DNA from: an uncultured Mycobacterium sp.
GTDB taxonomy: Bacteria > Actinomycetota > Actinomycetes > Mycobacteriales > Mycobacteriaceae
Assembly (NCBI GenBank): GCA_900078375.1
Contig: FLQS01000004.1
Coordinates: 97,581 to 161,580, forward strand
Reading direction: 5' to 3'
DNA length: 64,000 bases
The position numbers were made by a program, and so were the translations under genes. A model generated the notes under the pieces. The model did no database searches, had not been told where the DNA came from, and was given only the letters and a program-made list of their open reading frames with translations. Shown piece by piece: positions 54,680 through 63,658 of the stretch. The first letter of the stretch is position 1. Each line of letters begins with the position of its first letter.

Positions 54680-55366
54680 ATGGACAACATGAGGCAAAGG
54701 ATTCTCGTAGTCGACGACGACCCATCGCTGGCCGAGATGCTCACCATCGTGTTGCGTGGCGAGGGTTTCGACACCGCGGTGATCGGCGACGGCTCTCAGG
54801 CGCTGACCGCCGTGCGTGAGCTGCGTCCCGATCTGGTGTTGCTGGACCTCATGCTGCCCGGCATGAACGGCATCGACGTGTGCCGGGTGCTGCGGGCGGA
54901 CTCCGGCGTGCCGATCGTCATGCTGACCGCCAAGACCGACACCGTGGATGTGGTGCTGGGTCTTGAGTCGGGCGCGGATGACTACGTGATGAAGCCGTTC
55001 AAGCCCAAGGAGTTGGTGGCTCGCGTCCGCGCTCGACTGCGGCGCAACGAGGACGAGCCGGCCGAGATGCTGTCGATCGCTGACATCGACATCGACGTGC
55101 CGGCCCACAAGGTCACCCGCGAGGGCGAGCAGATTTCGCTGACGCCGCTGGAGTTCGACCTCTTGGTGGCGCTGGCACGCAAACCGCGGCAGGTGTTTAC
55201 TCGTGATGTGCTGCTCGAACAGGTGTGGGGATATCGACACCCCGCGGATACCCGTTTGGTGAACGTGCATGTTCAGCGGTTGCGGGCGAAGGTCGAGAAG
55301 GACCCGGAGAACCCGCAAGTGGTGCTGACCGTTCGAGGAGTGGGTTACAAGGCCGGCCCACCGTGA
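54680..55366 (+). CDS. mtrA: Response regulator MtrA
   Basis: 228 residues (start [14 protein letters not shown]). Receiver domain with phosphorylation site Asp56 in L-L-D-L-M-L-P, then an OmpR/PhoB-type winged helix ([11 protein letters not shown]). Very close in sequence to the essential mycobacterial MtrA that controls dnaA, ripA and other cell-cycle and wall genes. It is 73 bp after tmk and 22 bp before mtrB. Confidence 0.97.
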   Translation: MDNMRQRILVVDDDPSLAEMLTIVLRGEGFDTAVIGDGSQALTAVRELRPDLVLLDLMLPGMNGIDVCRVLRADSGVPIVMLTAKTDTVDVVLGLESGADDYVMKPFKPKELVARVRARLRRNEDEPAEMLSIADIDIDVPAHKVTREGEQISLTPLEFDLLVALARKPRQVFTRDVLLEQVWGYRHPADTRLVNVHVQRLRAKVEKDPENPQVVLTVRGVGYKAGPP

Positions 55367-55388
55367 TCCGCCCGCAGGAGCGCTGCTG

Positions 55389-57062
55389 GTGATCTTCGGC
55401 TCCAAGCAGCGCATCCGCGGCCCGTGGGGACGATCAGGTCCCCTGGTGCGGGGAATGAGTGCGCTGAGCCGAGCGCTCGGTTTGATCTGGCGACGATCGC
55501 TGCAGTTGCGAGTAGTCGTGCTCACGTTGGGTTTGTCGGCGTCGGTCATCGTGGCGCTCGGCTTCGTGCTCACCAGCCAGATCACCAACCGGGTGCTCGA
55601 CGTGAAGGTTCATGCGGCGACCGAGGAATTGGACCGGGCGCGCAATACTGTCAGTGGCACCGTCAGCGGTGAAGAGGCGCGCTCGCTCGACAGCAGCCTG
55701 CAGCTGGCCCGCAACACCTTGATCTCCAAGACCGGTCAGTCGTCGGGCGCGGCGCTGGCAGGCGCCTTCGACGCAGTGCTGGTGGTCCCTGGTGATGGCC
55801 CGCGAGCGGCCACAGCGGCTGGGCCGGTGGATCAGATCCCGAAGTCGTTGCGCGACTTCGTCAAAGCCGGCCAGGTCAGCTACCAGTACTCGACGGTGCA
55901 CACCGAGAGCTTTGCTGGTCCGGCACTGCTGATCGGTACACCGACTCTGTCCCATGTGCCGAATCTCGAGCTGTACCTGATCTTCCCGCTGAACAGCGAG
56001 GAGAACACGATCACGCTGGTGCGCGGCACGATGGCGACCGGCGGACTGGTGCTGCTGGTGCTGTTGGCCGGCATCGCGCTGCTGGTGTCGCGACAGGTGG
56101 TGCTGCCGGTGCGCTCGGCATCGCGGATCGCCGAGCGCTTCGCCGAGGGCCATCTGTCCGAGCGGATGCCGGTGCGCGGCGAGGACGATATGGCCCGGCT
56201 GGCGGTGTCGTTCAACGACATGGCCGAAAGTCTGCAACGCCAGATCACCAACCTCGAAGAATTCGGCAACCTGCAGCGCCGGTTCACTTCTGACGTCAGC
56301 CACGAGCTGCGCACGCCGCTGACCACGGTGCGGATGGCGGCCGACCTGATTCACGACCATTCCGAAGAGCTGGACCCGGCGTTGCGCCGCTCCACCGAGC
56401 TGATGGTCAACGAGCTGGACCGGTTCGAGACACTGCTCAACGACCTGCTCGAGATTTCCCGCCACGACGCAGGCGTCGCCGAATTGTCGGTGGAGGCAGT
56501 CGATCTGCGTTCGACGGTCAACAGCGCACTGGGCAGTGTCGGCCACCTGGCGGACGAGGCAGGTATCGAGCTTATGGTGAATCTGCCCGATCACGACGTC
56601 ATCGCCGAGGTCGATGCCCGCCGTGTCGAGCGCATCCTGCGCAACCTGATCGCCAACGCGATCGACCATGCCGAACACAAGCCGGTGCGGATCCGGATGG
56701 CCGCCGACGAGGACACCGTCGCGGTGACGGTCCGTGACTACGGTGTCGGATTGCGACCCGGCGAGGAGAAGTTGGTGTTCAGCCGGTTCTGGCGCTCGGA
56801 CCCGTCGCGGGTGCGACGCTCCGGCGGGACGGGCCTTGGCTTGGCCATCAGTATCGAGGATGCCCGGCTGCACCAGGGCCGGCTGGAGGCATGGGGCGAA
56901 CCCGGCAAGGGTGCCTGCTTCCGGCTGACGCTGCCGCTGACCCGCGGCCATAAGGTCACCACCAGCCCGCTGCCGCTGAAACCGGTTGCAGCAGAGCGCA
57001 ATGACAACCGCAAGGACCAACGTACGGTACGCCAACGGGAGCCTGCGGGGGAGAGCGTGTGA
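55389..57062 (+). CDS. mtrB: Sensor histidine kinase MtrB
   Basis: 557 residues from a GTG. Two transmembrane helices (about 32-60 and 210-238) flank a periplasmic sensor region; a HAMP linker follows. The phospho-acceptor is in S-H-E-L-R-T-P-L, the N box is N-L-I-A-N-A-I-D-H and the G box G-G-T-G-L-G-L-A. It phosphorylates MtrA. It overlaps lpqB by 4 bp (GTGA). Confidence 0.97.
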   Translation: MIFGSKQRIRGPWGRSGPLVRGMSALSRALGLIWRRSLQLRVVVLTLGLSASVIVALGFVLTSQITNRVLDVKVHAATEELDRARNTVSGTVSGEEARSLDSSLQLARNTLISKTGQSSGAALAGAFDAVLVVPGDGPRAATAAGPVDQIPKSLRDFVKAGQVSYQYSTVHTESFAGPALLIGTPTLSHVPNLELYLIFPLNSEENTITLVRGTMATGGLVLLVLLAGIALLVSRQVVLPVRSASRIAERFAEGHLSERMPVRGEDDMARLAVSFNDMAESLQRQITNLEEFGNLQRRFTSDVSHELRTPLTTVRMAADLIHDHSEELDPALRRSTELMVNELDRFETLLNDLLEISRHDAGVAELSVEAVDLRSTVNSALGSVGHLADEAGIELMVNLPDHDVIAEVDARRVERILRNLIANAIDHAEHKPVRIRMAADEDTVAVTVRDYGVGLRPGEEKLVFSRFWRSDPSRVRRSGGTGLGLAISIEDARLHQGRLEAWGEPGKGACFRLTLPLTRGHKVTTSPLPLKPVAAERNDNRKDQRTVRQREPAGESV

Positions 57063-58825
57063 CACGTCGGCTGCTGGTCCTCGTGATGGCCGGACTGGTC
57101 GCGATGTTGACGGGCGGATGCGCCGGAGTGCCGAATTCCTCGGCGCCGCAGGCGATCGGGACCGTCGAGCGGCCCCAGCCCAAGAGCCTGCCCAAGCCGA
57201 CTCCCGGCATGGATCCCGACCAGTTGTTGCGCGAATTCCTCAAGGCCACTGCCGATCCCGCGAACCGGCATCTGGCTGCTCGCCAGTTCCTCACCGGGTC
57301 GGCGTCCAGCGCGTGGGATGACCAGGGCAGCGCGCTACTGATCGACAACGTCGTGTTCATCGAGACCCGCACTCCCGACCGGGTTTCGGTCACCATGAAG
57401 GCCGACATGCTCGGGTCGCTGTCCGATGTCGGTGTCTTCGAGACCGCCGGGGGACAGCTACCCGACCCCGGGCCGCTGGAAATGGTGCAGACCCCGGACG
57501 GGTGGCGGATCAACAAGCTGCCCAACGGAGTGTTCCTGGACTGGCAACAATTCCAGGCGACCTATAAGCGCAACACGTTGTACTTCGTCGACCCGACCGG
57601 CAAGACCGTCGTTCCCGACCCGCGCTACGTGGCGGTCTCGGACGCCGACCAGCTGGCCACCGAACTGATCACCAAGCTGATCGCCGGTCCCCGCTCGGAG
57701 ATGGCGCGGACGGTGCGCAATCTGCTGGGGCCGCTGAAGTTGATCGGTCCGGTGACCCGCGCCGACGGCGGTAAGACCGGCATCGGGCGCGGCTATGGGG
57801 GCGCAAAGATCGATCTGGAGAATCTGACCACCACGGATCCGCACAGTCGGCAATTGGTTGCCGCGCAGATCATTTGGACGCTGGCGCGGGCCGACATCAA
57901 GGGCCCCTACGTGATCAATGCCGACGGTGCGGCCCTCGACGACAGGTTCAAGGACGGCTGGAACACCACCGATGTGGCGGCCACCGATCCAGGTGCGGTC
58001 GACGGCGCCTCGGCCGGTGTGCACGCGCTGATCGGTGGTTCGATGGTGTCGCTGGACGGGCAGCGGGCCACGCCGGTGCCCGGCATGTTCGGCCAGATGC
58101 CCGCTCAGGTGTCGGCCGCGCTGTCGCGGACCGGTCAGGACATCGCGTCGGTGACCGTCTTGCGACCCGGCGCGCCGGACGTGTTGTCGTCGCTGTGGAT
58201 CGGCCCGAACGGTGCGGCGGCGGCGAAGGTCACCGATGCGCGGTCGTTGACCCGGCCGTCGTGGGCGCTGGACGACGCGGTGTGGGTGGTGGTCGACGGC
58301 AACAGCGTGGTGCGGGTGATCCAGGAGGAGGCCTCGGGGCAGCCCGCGCGAATCCCGGTGGACTCCGCCGCGGTGACGTCCCGCTTCCCCGGCGCGATCA
58401 CCGAATTGCAGCTCTCTCGTGACAGCACCCGTGCCGCGATGGTGATCAACGGCCAGGTGATCCTGGCCGGTGTGGAGCAGACGCCGGCCGGGGAGTTCTC
58501 GCTGACCTATCCGCGTCGGCTCGGTTTTGGCCTCGGGTCGTCGGTGGTGTCGCTGTCGTGGCGCACCGGGGACGACATCGTCGTCACCCGCACTGACGCC
58601 GCGCATCCGGTGTCGTATGTGAATCTCGACGGCGTGAACTCCGACGGGCCCAGCGGGAACATCGTGATGCCGGTGTCGGCGGTGGCGGCCAACCCGGCCG
58701 CGGTCTACGTCTCGGATGCCCGCGGGGTGCTGCAGTTGTCGGGTACCAGTGCCGAGAACAGTCAATCCTGGTCGGATGTACGACCTTTCCTGACGCCCGG
58801 CGCGGTGCCGGTGCTTCCCGGCTGA
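57059..58825 (+). CDS. lpqB: Lipoprotein LpqB, MtrAB partner
   Basis: 588 residues from a GTG overlapping mtrB. Lipobox L-T-G-G-C-A with Cys about residue 21. A GerMN-like domain in the first 250 residues and a beta-propeller-like second half, as in LpqB. In M. smegmatis LpqB binds the MtrB periplasmic domain and tunes the system. Same-operon position confirms the assignment. Confidence 0.95.
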   Translation: MTRRLLVLVMAGLVAMLTGGCAGVPNSSAPQAIGTVERPQPKSLPKPTPGMDPDQLLREFLKATADPANRHLAARQFLTGSASSAWDDQGSALLIDNVVFIETRTPDRVSVTMKADMLGSLSDVGVFETAGGQLPDPGPLEMVQTPDGWRINKLPNGVFLDWQQFQATYKRNTLYFVDPTGKTVVPDPRYVAVSDADQLATELITKLIAGPRSEMARTVRNLLGPLKLIGPVTRADGGKTGIGRGYGGAKIDLENLTTTDPHSRQLVAAQIIWTLARADIKGPYVINADGAALDDRFKDGWNTTDVAATDPGAVDGASAGVHALIGGSMVSLDGQRATPVPGMFGQMPAQVSAALSRTGQDIASVTVLRPGAPDVLSSLWIGPNGAAAAKVTDARSLTRPSWALDDAVWVVVDGNSVVRVIQEEASGQPARIPVDSAAVTSRFPGAITELQLSRDSTRAAMVINGQVILAGVEQTPAGEFSLTYPRRLGFGLGSSVVSLSWRTGDDIVVTRTDAAHPVSYVNLDGVNSDGPSGNIVMPVSAVAANPAAVYVSDARGVLQLSGTSAENSQSWSDVRPFLTPGAVPVLPG

Positions 58826-58836
58826 GAGGAAATCTG

Positions 58837-59367
58837 GTGTCTGGACCCGTGCTGCCCGGAGTGATCCGCCAAATCGGTTACATCGTGCAGGATTTCGACA
58901 AGGCGCTGGCCAATTGGATCGATCTGGGTGTCGGTCCGTTCTATGTGCTTCGCGGCATCGAGCAGACCGGGATCTATCGCGGTGAGCCGTGCACGGTGAC
59001 GCTGACGCTGGGGTTGGCCAACAGCGGCGATCTGCAGGTCGAGATCATTCATCAGGACAATGACGCGCCGTCGATCTACTCCGAGTTCACCTCGGCCGGC
59101 GGCGACGGCTTTCACCAACTGGCCTACTGGGCTGATGACTACGACGCCGCGCTGGCGGCCGGGCAGGCCGCGGGATGGCCGGTGGTGTGGTCGGGCGGCG
59201 AGCCGGGCACCGCGCGCTACGCCTACTTCGAGCCGCCGCCAGGCACCGCGGCGACGATCATCGAATTGATGGAGCTGACGCCGGCGACGATCGGGATGGG
59301 CGAACTGGTGCGATCGGCGGCGGTGAACTGGGACGGAAGCGACCCGATCCGGTCACTGTTCGGGTAG
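58837..59367 (+). CDS. VOC (glyoxalase-fold) family protein
   Basis: 176 residues from a GTG. One vicinal-oxygen-chelate domain covers the protein (I-G-Y-I-V-Q-D-F-D-K-A, then F-H-Q-L-A-Y-W and a late E-P-P-P-G-T-A-A-T-I-I-E-L). Such proteins are lyases, isomerases or dioxygenases; no exact function can be assigned. It lies 11 bp after lpqB, so it is probably part of the same transcript. Confidence 0.87.
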   Translation: MSGPVLPGVIRQIGYIVQDFDKALANWIDLGVGPFYVLRGIEQTGIYRGEPCTVTLTLGLANSGDLQVEIIHQDNDAPSIYSEFTSAGGDGFHQLAYWADDYDAALAAGQAAGWPVVWSGGEPGTARYAYFEPPPGTAATIIELMELTPATIGMGELVRSAAVNWDGSDPIRSLFG

Positions 59368-59449
59368 CCGCGCAAGCGCCTCCAGGCGCTTCACCTGCTG
59401 ATCAAGGGTGAATTGTGAGCTCGCCGTCAAGTCAGTAGCGTTTGCTCCT

Positions 59450-59770
59450 GTGAGTGGGACCGGCGATGGTGGCGTCTTGAATGTGGACCCTGCCGTGTTG
59501 CGGGCCGCGTGTGAAGCGTTGACTGGCGGCGCGCAGCACCTGCAGGCCGGTTTGCGCGACCTCGACACCGAAGCCCAGCAGGTACTGGGGTCGTGGGAGG
59601 GATCGGCGGGCGGTTCTTATGCGGCTGCGTGGCGGCAGTGGCACGACGGTTCGCTGAAGGTCCAGCAGGCGCTCGCGACCATCGCCGAACGGCTTGGCGA
59701 GGCGGGACGAGCGTTCGCGGCCAACGAGCAGGCCTCGGCGACAGAGCTGGGAGGCCTCCACCGTGGCTGA
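59450..59770 (+). CDS. WXG100-like small secreted protein (ESX type)
   Basis: 106 residues from a GTG at 59450. Helix-turn-helix hairpin with S-W-E-G-S-A-G at the turn, the W-x-G motif of the EsxA/EsxB superfamily. It ends in a long C-terminal helix. Proteins like this are exported as helical pairs by type VII secretion. It overlaps the next WXG100-like gene by 8 bp and lies directly upstream of the toxin, so it may help carry the toxin. Confidence 0.82.
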   Translation: MSGTGDGGVLNVDPAVLRAACEALTGGAQHLQAGLRDLDTEAQQVLGSWEGSAGGSYAAAWRQWHDGSLKVQQALATIAERLGEAGRAFAANEQASATELGGLHRG

Positions 59771-60053
59771 CGCATTCGCAGTGGACGTCGACCGACTGTC
59801 CGACATCGTCGAGCGGATGGCCTCCTACCAGGCGACGGTCGACGCCATGCTGGAAGAGTGCGACGCCGTTGTGGCGAATCTGCATGCGAACTGGCACGGA
59901 ATTGCCAGCGACGCGCACGATGCCGTCCACAAGCAGTGGAAGGAGGGGGCCGACATGATGCGGAATGCGTTGGCGCAGCTGCGCTCGGCGGGAGCGCATG
60001 CCCACACCTCCTACAGCGGTGCGATCGAAGCGAACCGGAAAATCTGGGGCTAA
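59763..60053 (+). CDS. WXG100-like small secreted protein (second)
   Basis: 96 residues from a GTG at 59763. The hairpin turn contains N-W-H-G-I-A-S-D, and the two helices are amphipathic. It would pair with the preceding protein. The 5-nt gap to the toxin start keeps the three genes together. There is no ESX ATPase or membrane component in the window, so secretion would need an ESX system elsewhere. Confidence 0.82.
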   Translation: MADAFAVDVDRLSDIVERMASYQATVDAMLEECDAVVANLHANWHGIASDAHDAVHKQWKEGADMMRNALAQLRSAGAHAHTSYSGAIEANRKIWG

Positions 60054-60058
60054 CAGCC

Positions 60059-62268
60059 GTGGGTGAACCGTTGCGGGTAGATCCTGCGGCGCTTTCGGCT
60101 GCGGGTTCCGCCGTCGCTGGAGTGAGTAACGGGGTGGCTGCCGCGGTGGGCACGCTGACCGCCTCGTACAACGCCACACCGGGCAGGATGCTGCGGGGAC
60201 CGCGTTCGGCTTCGCATATCAGGACTCGGCCCGAGCGTTAGTTGACGGCGTGGCCAAGGGCGTCAACGCATTACGCCACATTGGTTACCTGATTCAGGGC
60301 TCGGCGACCAACTACTCCCGGGCGGAGGCTGCCGCCGATATCGGTGGCGGCGCCTCACCGTTGCCGGCGCCGGTAGCTCCTGCGCAGTACTCGGCACCGG
60401 GCGGCGATCCAGATGTCAACGGCCCCGGGCAATCTCCGCCGGTGTTGTGGTACCTGGTTGAGTTTCTTGTCGGTGATTGGTGGCCCAACGGATCGCCGGG
60501 TGAGCTCCGCGCCGCTGCCACCGCGTGGAATGCTTTGGCCGCACCGCTTTACGGCGTGACCAGTCAGAACGCCGGGGCCTATGGGGTGATCGACGCACAG
60601 CAGATGCCGGACAAAGAACCGATGGAAAACCGCGGTGCGTGATGTCGGCACGGCGATGTCGTCACTGGCCGGCGAGGCACAAAAACTTGCCGGCGAATTG
60701 AGCAGTTTCGCCAGCGATGTCGAGAACACCCAGAATGCGATTCGCGATCTACTTGACAAGCTCAAGTCGGTGGTGGGCTCGGTTGTCGACCAAGGTGTCC
60801 TGGGAACCGTCGCAAGGAACTGCTCGCAGACCTAGCCAATGGCATCAAGAACTACACGCGCGCAATGGAAATCATCACCCGCGTGGAGCTGGTCAACTAC
60901 CTCGGCGAGGATGCGGGCCGGGTTGTGGCCAACGTCAACGATGCCTTGACCGACACAACCACTGGTGTCTCACTTGGCGCGGTCAATACCGTCGGCGGTC
61001 TCGTCACTTCGTTCGATCCGGTCGGCGACCCGAAAGGCACGTTGGCCAAGCTCGAAGGTTTGGGCAAGATGGCCGAGATCCTCAATCCGATGACCGCCCC
61101 GATGGCCTTCGCGAAGGATCCCGAGGGCAGCATCGACATGGTCAAGGACCTCACGCACTTCGACGACATCGTCACCAGCAATCGTCCCTTTCTCGGCATC
61201 GGTGAGTTGGGCTTTGATATCGGTACGGCGATCGTGCCTGGCGGAGCGGCCACCAAAGCGGGTGCTGGTGTACGGGCGGCTGAGGGAGCAGCCGCGCGTG
61301 CGGAGATTTCGGCGACCGAACGGGCTGCTGGCGAAGCTGGCGGGATCGCCTCGGCGACAGGCGGTTTGCGCAATGTTTCGCGTGAGATAGAGGGCGCTAC
61401 GAGCAAGCTCGACGACCTGAACAAGGCGACGCTTGACGGTGGGAAGCCGCTTTCCGGAAGTCCCGGCCCGCTACCGAAGCCACCCGAACCGGGAACGCCG
61501 CCGGTCACCCGTGATCCGGCCCCGGGGCCGACGGGCGGGAAGCCGGCATCGGCTCCGCCGTCTGGTGACCCCGTTTATCCTCCCGTGACGCATACGCCGC
61601 ACACCGCCCCGGCGCCGGTGGCTGAAATTCCTTCTGCTCCTGCGGCTTCCGACTCGGCTGCGCCGGCCTCTGCGGCGCCGGGTGAAACAACTCCCGCTCC
61701 GAGTGCTCCCTCCGGTGGGCAGTTGTCTGCGCCACCAATGGACGCCCCCAGCGTGAACCATCCTGGCGCTATGCCGCATGACGGCCGTGGCGGCCCCAAC
61801 CCGGCGCCCCATGCGCTGCCGGCAGACTCACCGTTGTTTGACAGTTATGTGCCCCACGATCCGGGACCTGACTTCACCGATCCCAACGGGAACCTGATCT
61901 ACCCGGACGATGCAGATCCGGCGAAGCCCTATGCAGTCCCAGGCACTGTTGTGCCACACGTAGATTTGGCGAGAGGAACCCTGTTGGATCGATTCGGTTT
62001 CGCTGGCGGTGCTTGGCTCTCCCCGGACGGTACGCCGTTTCCATTCCGTGGCTTGCCCTCCGACAGTGCGCTCAAGCCGTACTTTCAATATGTCGTCGAC
62101 GATCCAACGAAGCTGCCGCCTGGCTGGTCCATCGAACAATCGAAGGTGGCACCGTGGTTCCACCAGCCCGGTGGCGGCGTGCAGTATCGCATCATTGCTC
62201 CTGAGGGCGAGCGCCCTTCGGTGCAGACCCTGCTGGATTGGGGCTACCTAAAAGAGGTTCACGAATGA
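60059..62268 (+). pseudogene. Polymorphic toxin with C-terminal TNT (NAD+ glycohydrolase) domain, disrupted by frameshifts
   Basis: Reading starts at the GTG 60059 (V-G-E-P-L-R-V-D-P-A-A-L) with a WXG/LXG-like helical N-terminus and continues logically through three frames. Shift 1 near 60184: one base lost (CCGGGC then AGG; with one more C the frame continues as Q-D-A-A-G-T-A-F). Shift 2 near 60630: one extra C (without it the frame reads M-E-N-A-V-R-D-V-G-T-A-M). Shift 3 near 60814: one A lost (with it the frame reads A-K-E-L-L-A-D-L). From there the frame is open to the C-terminal TNT domain and the stop at 62268. The middle is a Pro/Ala-rich linker. As it stands, no single frame translates the entire toxin. 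Confidence 0.85.
60865..62268 (+). CDS. Longest intact frame of the toxin, with linker and TNT domain
   Basis: 467 residues if the ATG at 60865 is used; it lies inside the disrupted toxin frame, so it may not be a natural start. Residues 1-180 are helical with small Gly/Ala-rich blocks; 190-310 are Pro/Ser/Ala-rich. The TNT domain covers about 335-467: L-L-D-R-F-G (373-378), W-L-S-P-D-G-T-P-F and W-F-H-Q-P-G-G-G-V-Q-Y-R (431-442). Mycobacterium tuberculosis CpnT carries the same domain and destroys NAD+ in host cells. Unlike typical TNTs, the Y-x-x-Y segment reads Y-F-Q-Y. Confidence 0.7.
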   Translation: MEIITRVELVNYLGEDAGRVVANVNDALTDTTTGVSLGAVNTVGGLVTSFDPVGDPKGTLAKLEGLGKMAEILNPMTAPMAFAKDPEGSIDMVKDLTHFDDIVTSNRPFLGIGELGFDIGTAIVPGGAATKAGAGVRAAEGAAARAEISATERAAGEAGGIASATGGLRNVSREIEGATSKLDDLNKATLDGGKPLSGSPGPLPKPPEPGTPPVTRDPAPGPTGGKPASAPPSGDPVYPPVTHTPHTAPAPVAEIPSAPAASDSAAPASAAPGETTPAPSAPSGGQLSAPPMDAPSVNHPGAMPHDGRGGPNPAPHALPADSPLFDSYVPHDPGPDFTDPNGNLIYPDDADPAKPYAVPGTVVPHVDLARGTLLDRFGFAGGAWLSPDGTPFPFRGLPSDSALKPYFQYVVDDPTKLPPGWSIEQSKVAPWFHQPGGGVQYRIIAPEGERPSVQTLLDWGYLKEVHE

Positions 62269-62753
62269 CATCTAACTTCTCAGACCTCGCCGAATCGTGG
62301 CGATTCTGGACCGGCCGAGCGGGTATTGCGGATGCAACCGTGACGATCGGCGCAGACGGAGAAAGCCTTCTCTTCACGTCAGATGACGAAGCCTATGAGC
62401 TTCGTCGCGACGATGGGTGGTGGGTACTTGACGAGATTGATGACCGCGGAAAACGGTACGTCGATACGGCACGCTTCTCGACCGTCGCCTTGGCGCACAA
62501 ATTTCTTCTGTGGCGGTGGGCATCGACAACTCGTACGGCGCTCGGCGCCAAGCAGCTCGGTCCTCTGTATCACTCGCTTGGAATGAATCCGACGGTGAAC
62601 CCCATCCCATCTGCTCGCCCAAACTTCGTGGACCTGCACTTGGCGGACGGAGTGGCCGTCCTACCGACCTCGAACGCAGCAATGTTCAGTCACATTCTTG
62701 AAATGTCGACCAATCAAATTGCAGAACTTGTCGATCAGGGGCTTGGCGATTGA
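62265..62753 (+). CDS. Imm61-like immunity protein, probable antidote to the TNT toxin
   Basis: 162 residues from an ATG that overlaps the toxin stop (ATGA), the usual placement of an immunity gene. No signal peptide, so it acts in the cytoplasm. The pattern (F-W-T-G-R-A-G, then R-R-D-D-G-W-W-V-L-D-E-I-D-D-R-G and S-T-V-A-L-A-H-K-F-L-L) resembles the Imm61 group often found beside TNT toxins in mycobacteria. The assignment rests mainly on position and pattern; IFT, the CpnT antidote, is a different protein. Confidence 0.65.
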   Translation: MTSNFSDLAESWRFWTGRAGIADATVTIGADGESLLFTSDDEAYELRRDDGWWVLDEIDDRGKRYVDTARFSTVALAHKFLLWRWASTTRTALGAKQLGPLYHSLGMNPTVNPIPSARPNFVDLHLADGVAVLPTSNAAMFSHILEMSTNQIAELVDQGLGD

Positions 62754-62834
62754 GTGGAATCGGCGTCGGTGGCATTCCAGGATCCGTATGCGCGCCCAAC
62801 TCTTTCCGATGCCAACCCAGAGGAGAGCCAGGTG

Positions 62835-63290
62835 ATGACCTCTAACGAACTAAGATCGGCAGACGCGATCGCGGTGTGGCTAAGCGATCACCTCACCGTA
62901 GGTGAGCTTCGGACCGAGTGGCGATGCTCGCGCAGGGAATGGGATCGTCGTCGAGACGACGGCTGGCTTCGTCAGGGTCTCCGCCGATCGAACGTTCCGC
63001 AACTATGGGCCGCCACACGACTACCTCATTCAGATTCTCGATGGGCCTGTGAATTATGTGGGCAACTCGCCGGAAGTAATCGTTGAGTTCTTGCGAGGTC
63101 TTCCATTGCTTTCGTCACCAACTGTTGGAGCGGACATTCTGGAGATCGGGTTCCCCGGTCATGAGGACGATGAAGTCACGTATGTCGGAAGCTGGCAATG
63201 GGCATCCACGGGGAGGCGCGCGGCGCGGAGTTCGTCAACAGAGCTGCGGCCGCCACCTTGGCCGCTATCGAGGCTGCCGGAAAGAATTAG
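62835..63290 (+). pseudogene. Second immunity-like gene, broken by two frameshifts
   Basis: Begins M-T-S-N-E-L-R-S-A-D-A-I like the preceding gene's M-T-S-N but then differs. The frame shifts near 62925 (the protein logic moves from E-L-R-T-E-W to A-G-N-G-I-V-V-E-T-T-A-G-F) and again at 63198, where one A appears to be lost (S-W-Q then M-G-I-H-G-E-A-R-G-A-E-F-V-N-R) before a stop at 63288-63290. Restored, it would be about 150 residues. It probably guarded against another toxin of this kind. Confidence 0.6.
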
Positions 63291-63308
63291 CAAGTCGCCG
63301 AAGACAGT

Positions 63309-63641
63309 GTGACAACGCTTTCGCAACTGCCGGCGATCACCTATCGCGGCATGGCAGGTCCCAGGCCGAACGCGTCCTTCACAGTCAGCGGGATCTTGCC
63401 CACATCAATGGATCCGCGCGTTGCCAGCGAAAATTTCACCGCGGAGTGGTTGGCTGGCTCGGTGGATGTGCCGGGCCTGCCGGTTAGCGTGGTGCTTCTG
63501 GCTGAGCCATTACACCGGGTCGGTTTGCATTCCGTCCGCCCCCTTCGGCTTGAGGGCCTGGGGCGTCACGAAGTCGGCGGATTTGCAATGAATTTATCTG
63601 TACCCCCACCGATGTCGAGCTCATCGGTGTACTGGCAATAG
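63309..63641 (+). pseudogene. Remnant of an ADP-ribosyltransferase-like toxin domain
   Basis: 110 residues from a GTG. P-A-I-T-Y-R-G-M resembles the N-terminal R-G of ADP-ribosyltransferase toxins, and G-I-L-P-T-S-M-D-P-R-V-A-S-E-N-F the S-T-S strand that follows. The next part (S-V-D-V-P-G-L-P-V-S-V-V-L-L-A-E) looks like the end of such a domain. The E-x-E catalytic glutamates expected between these are absent, as if an internal segment was lost. Likely a dead toxin cassette. Confidence 0.45.
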
Positions 63642-63658
63642 CGGGCTAGCGAGCCGCA

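Noticed and set aside
60180..60820. Programmed ribosomal frameshifting in the toxin
   Set aside because: The shifts go in both directions and no slippery heptamer plus stem is evident; single-base gain or loss in the DNA explains them more simply.
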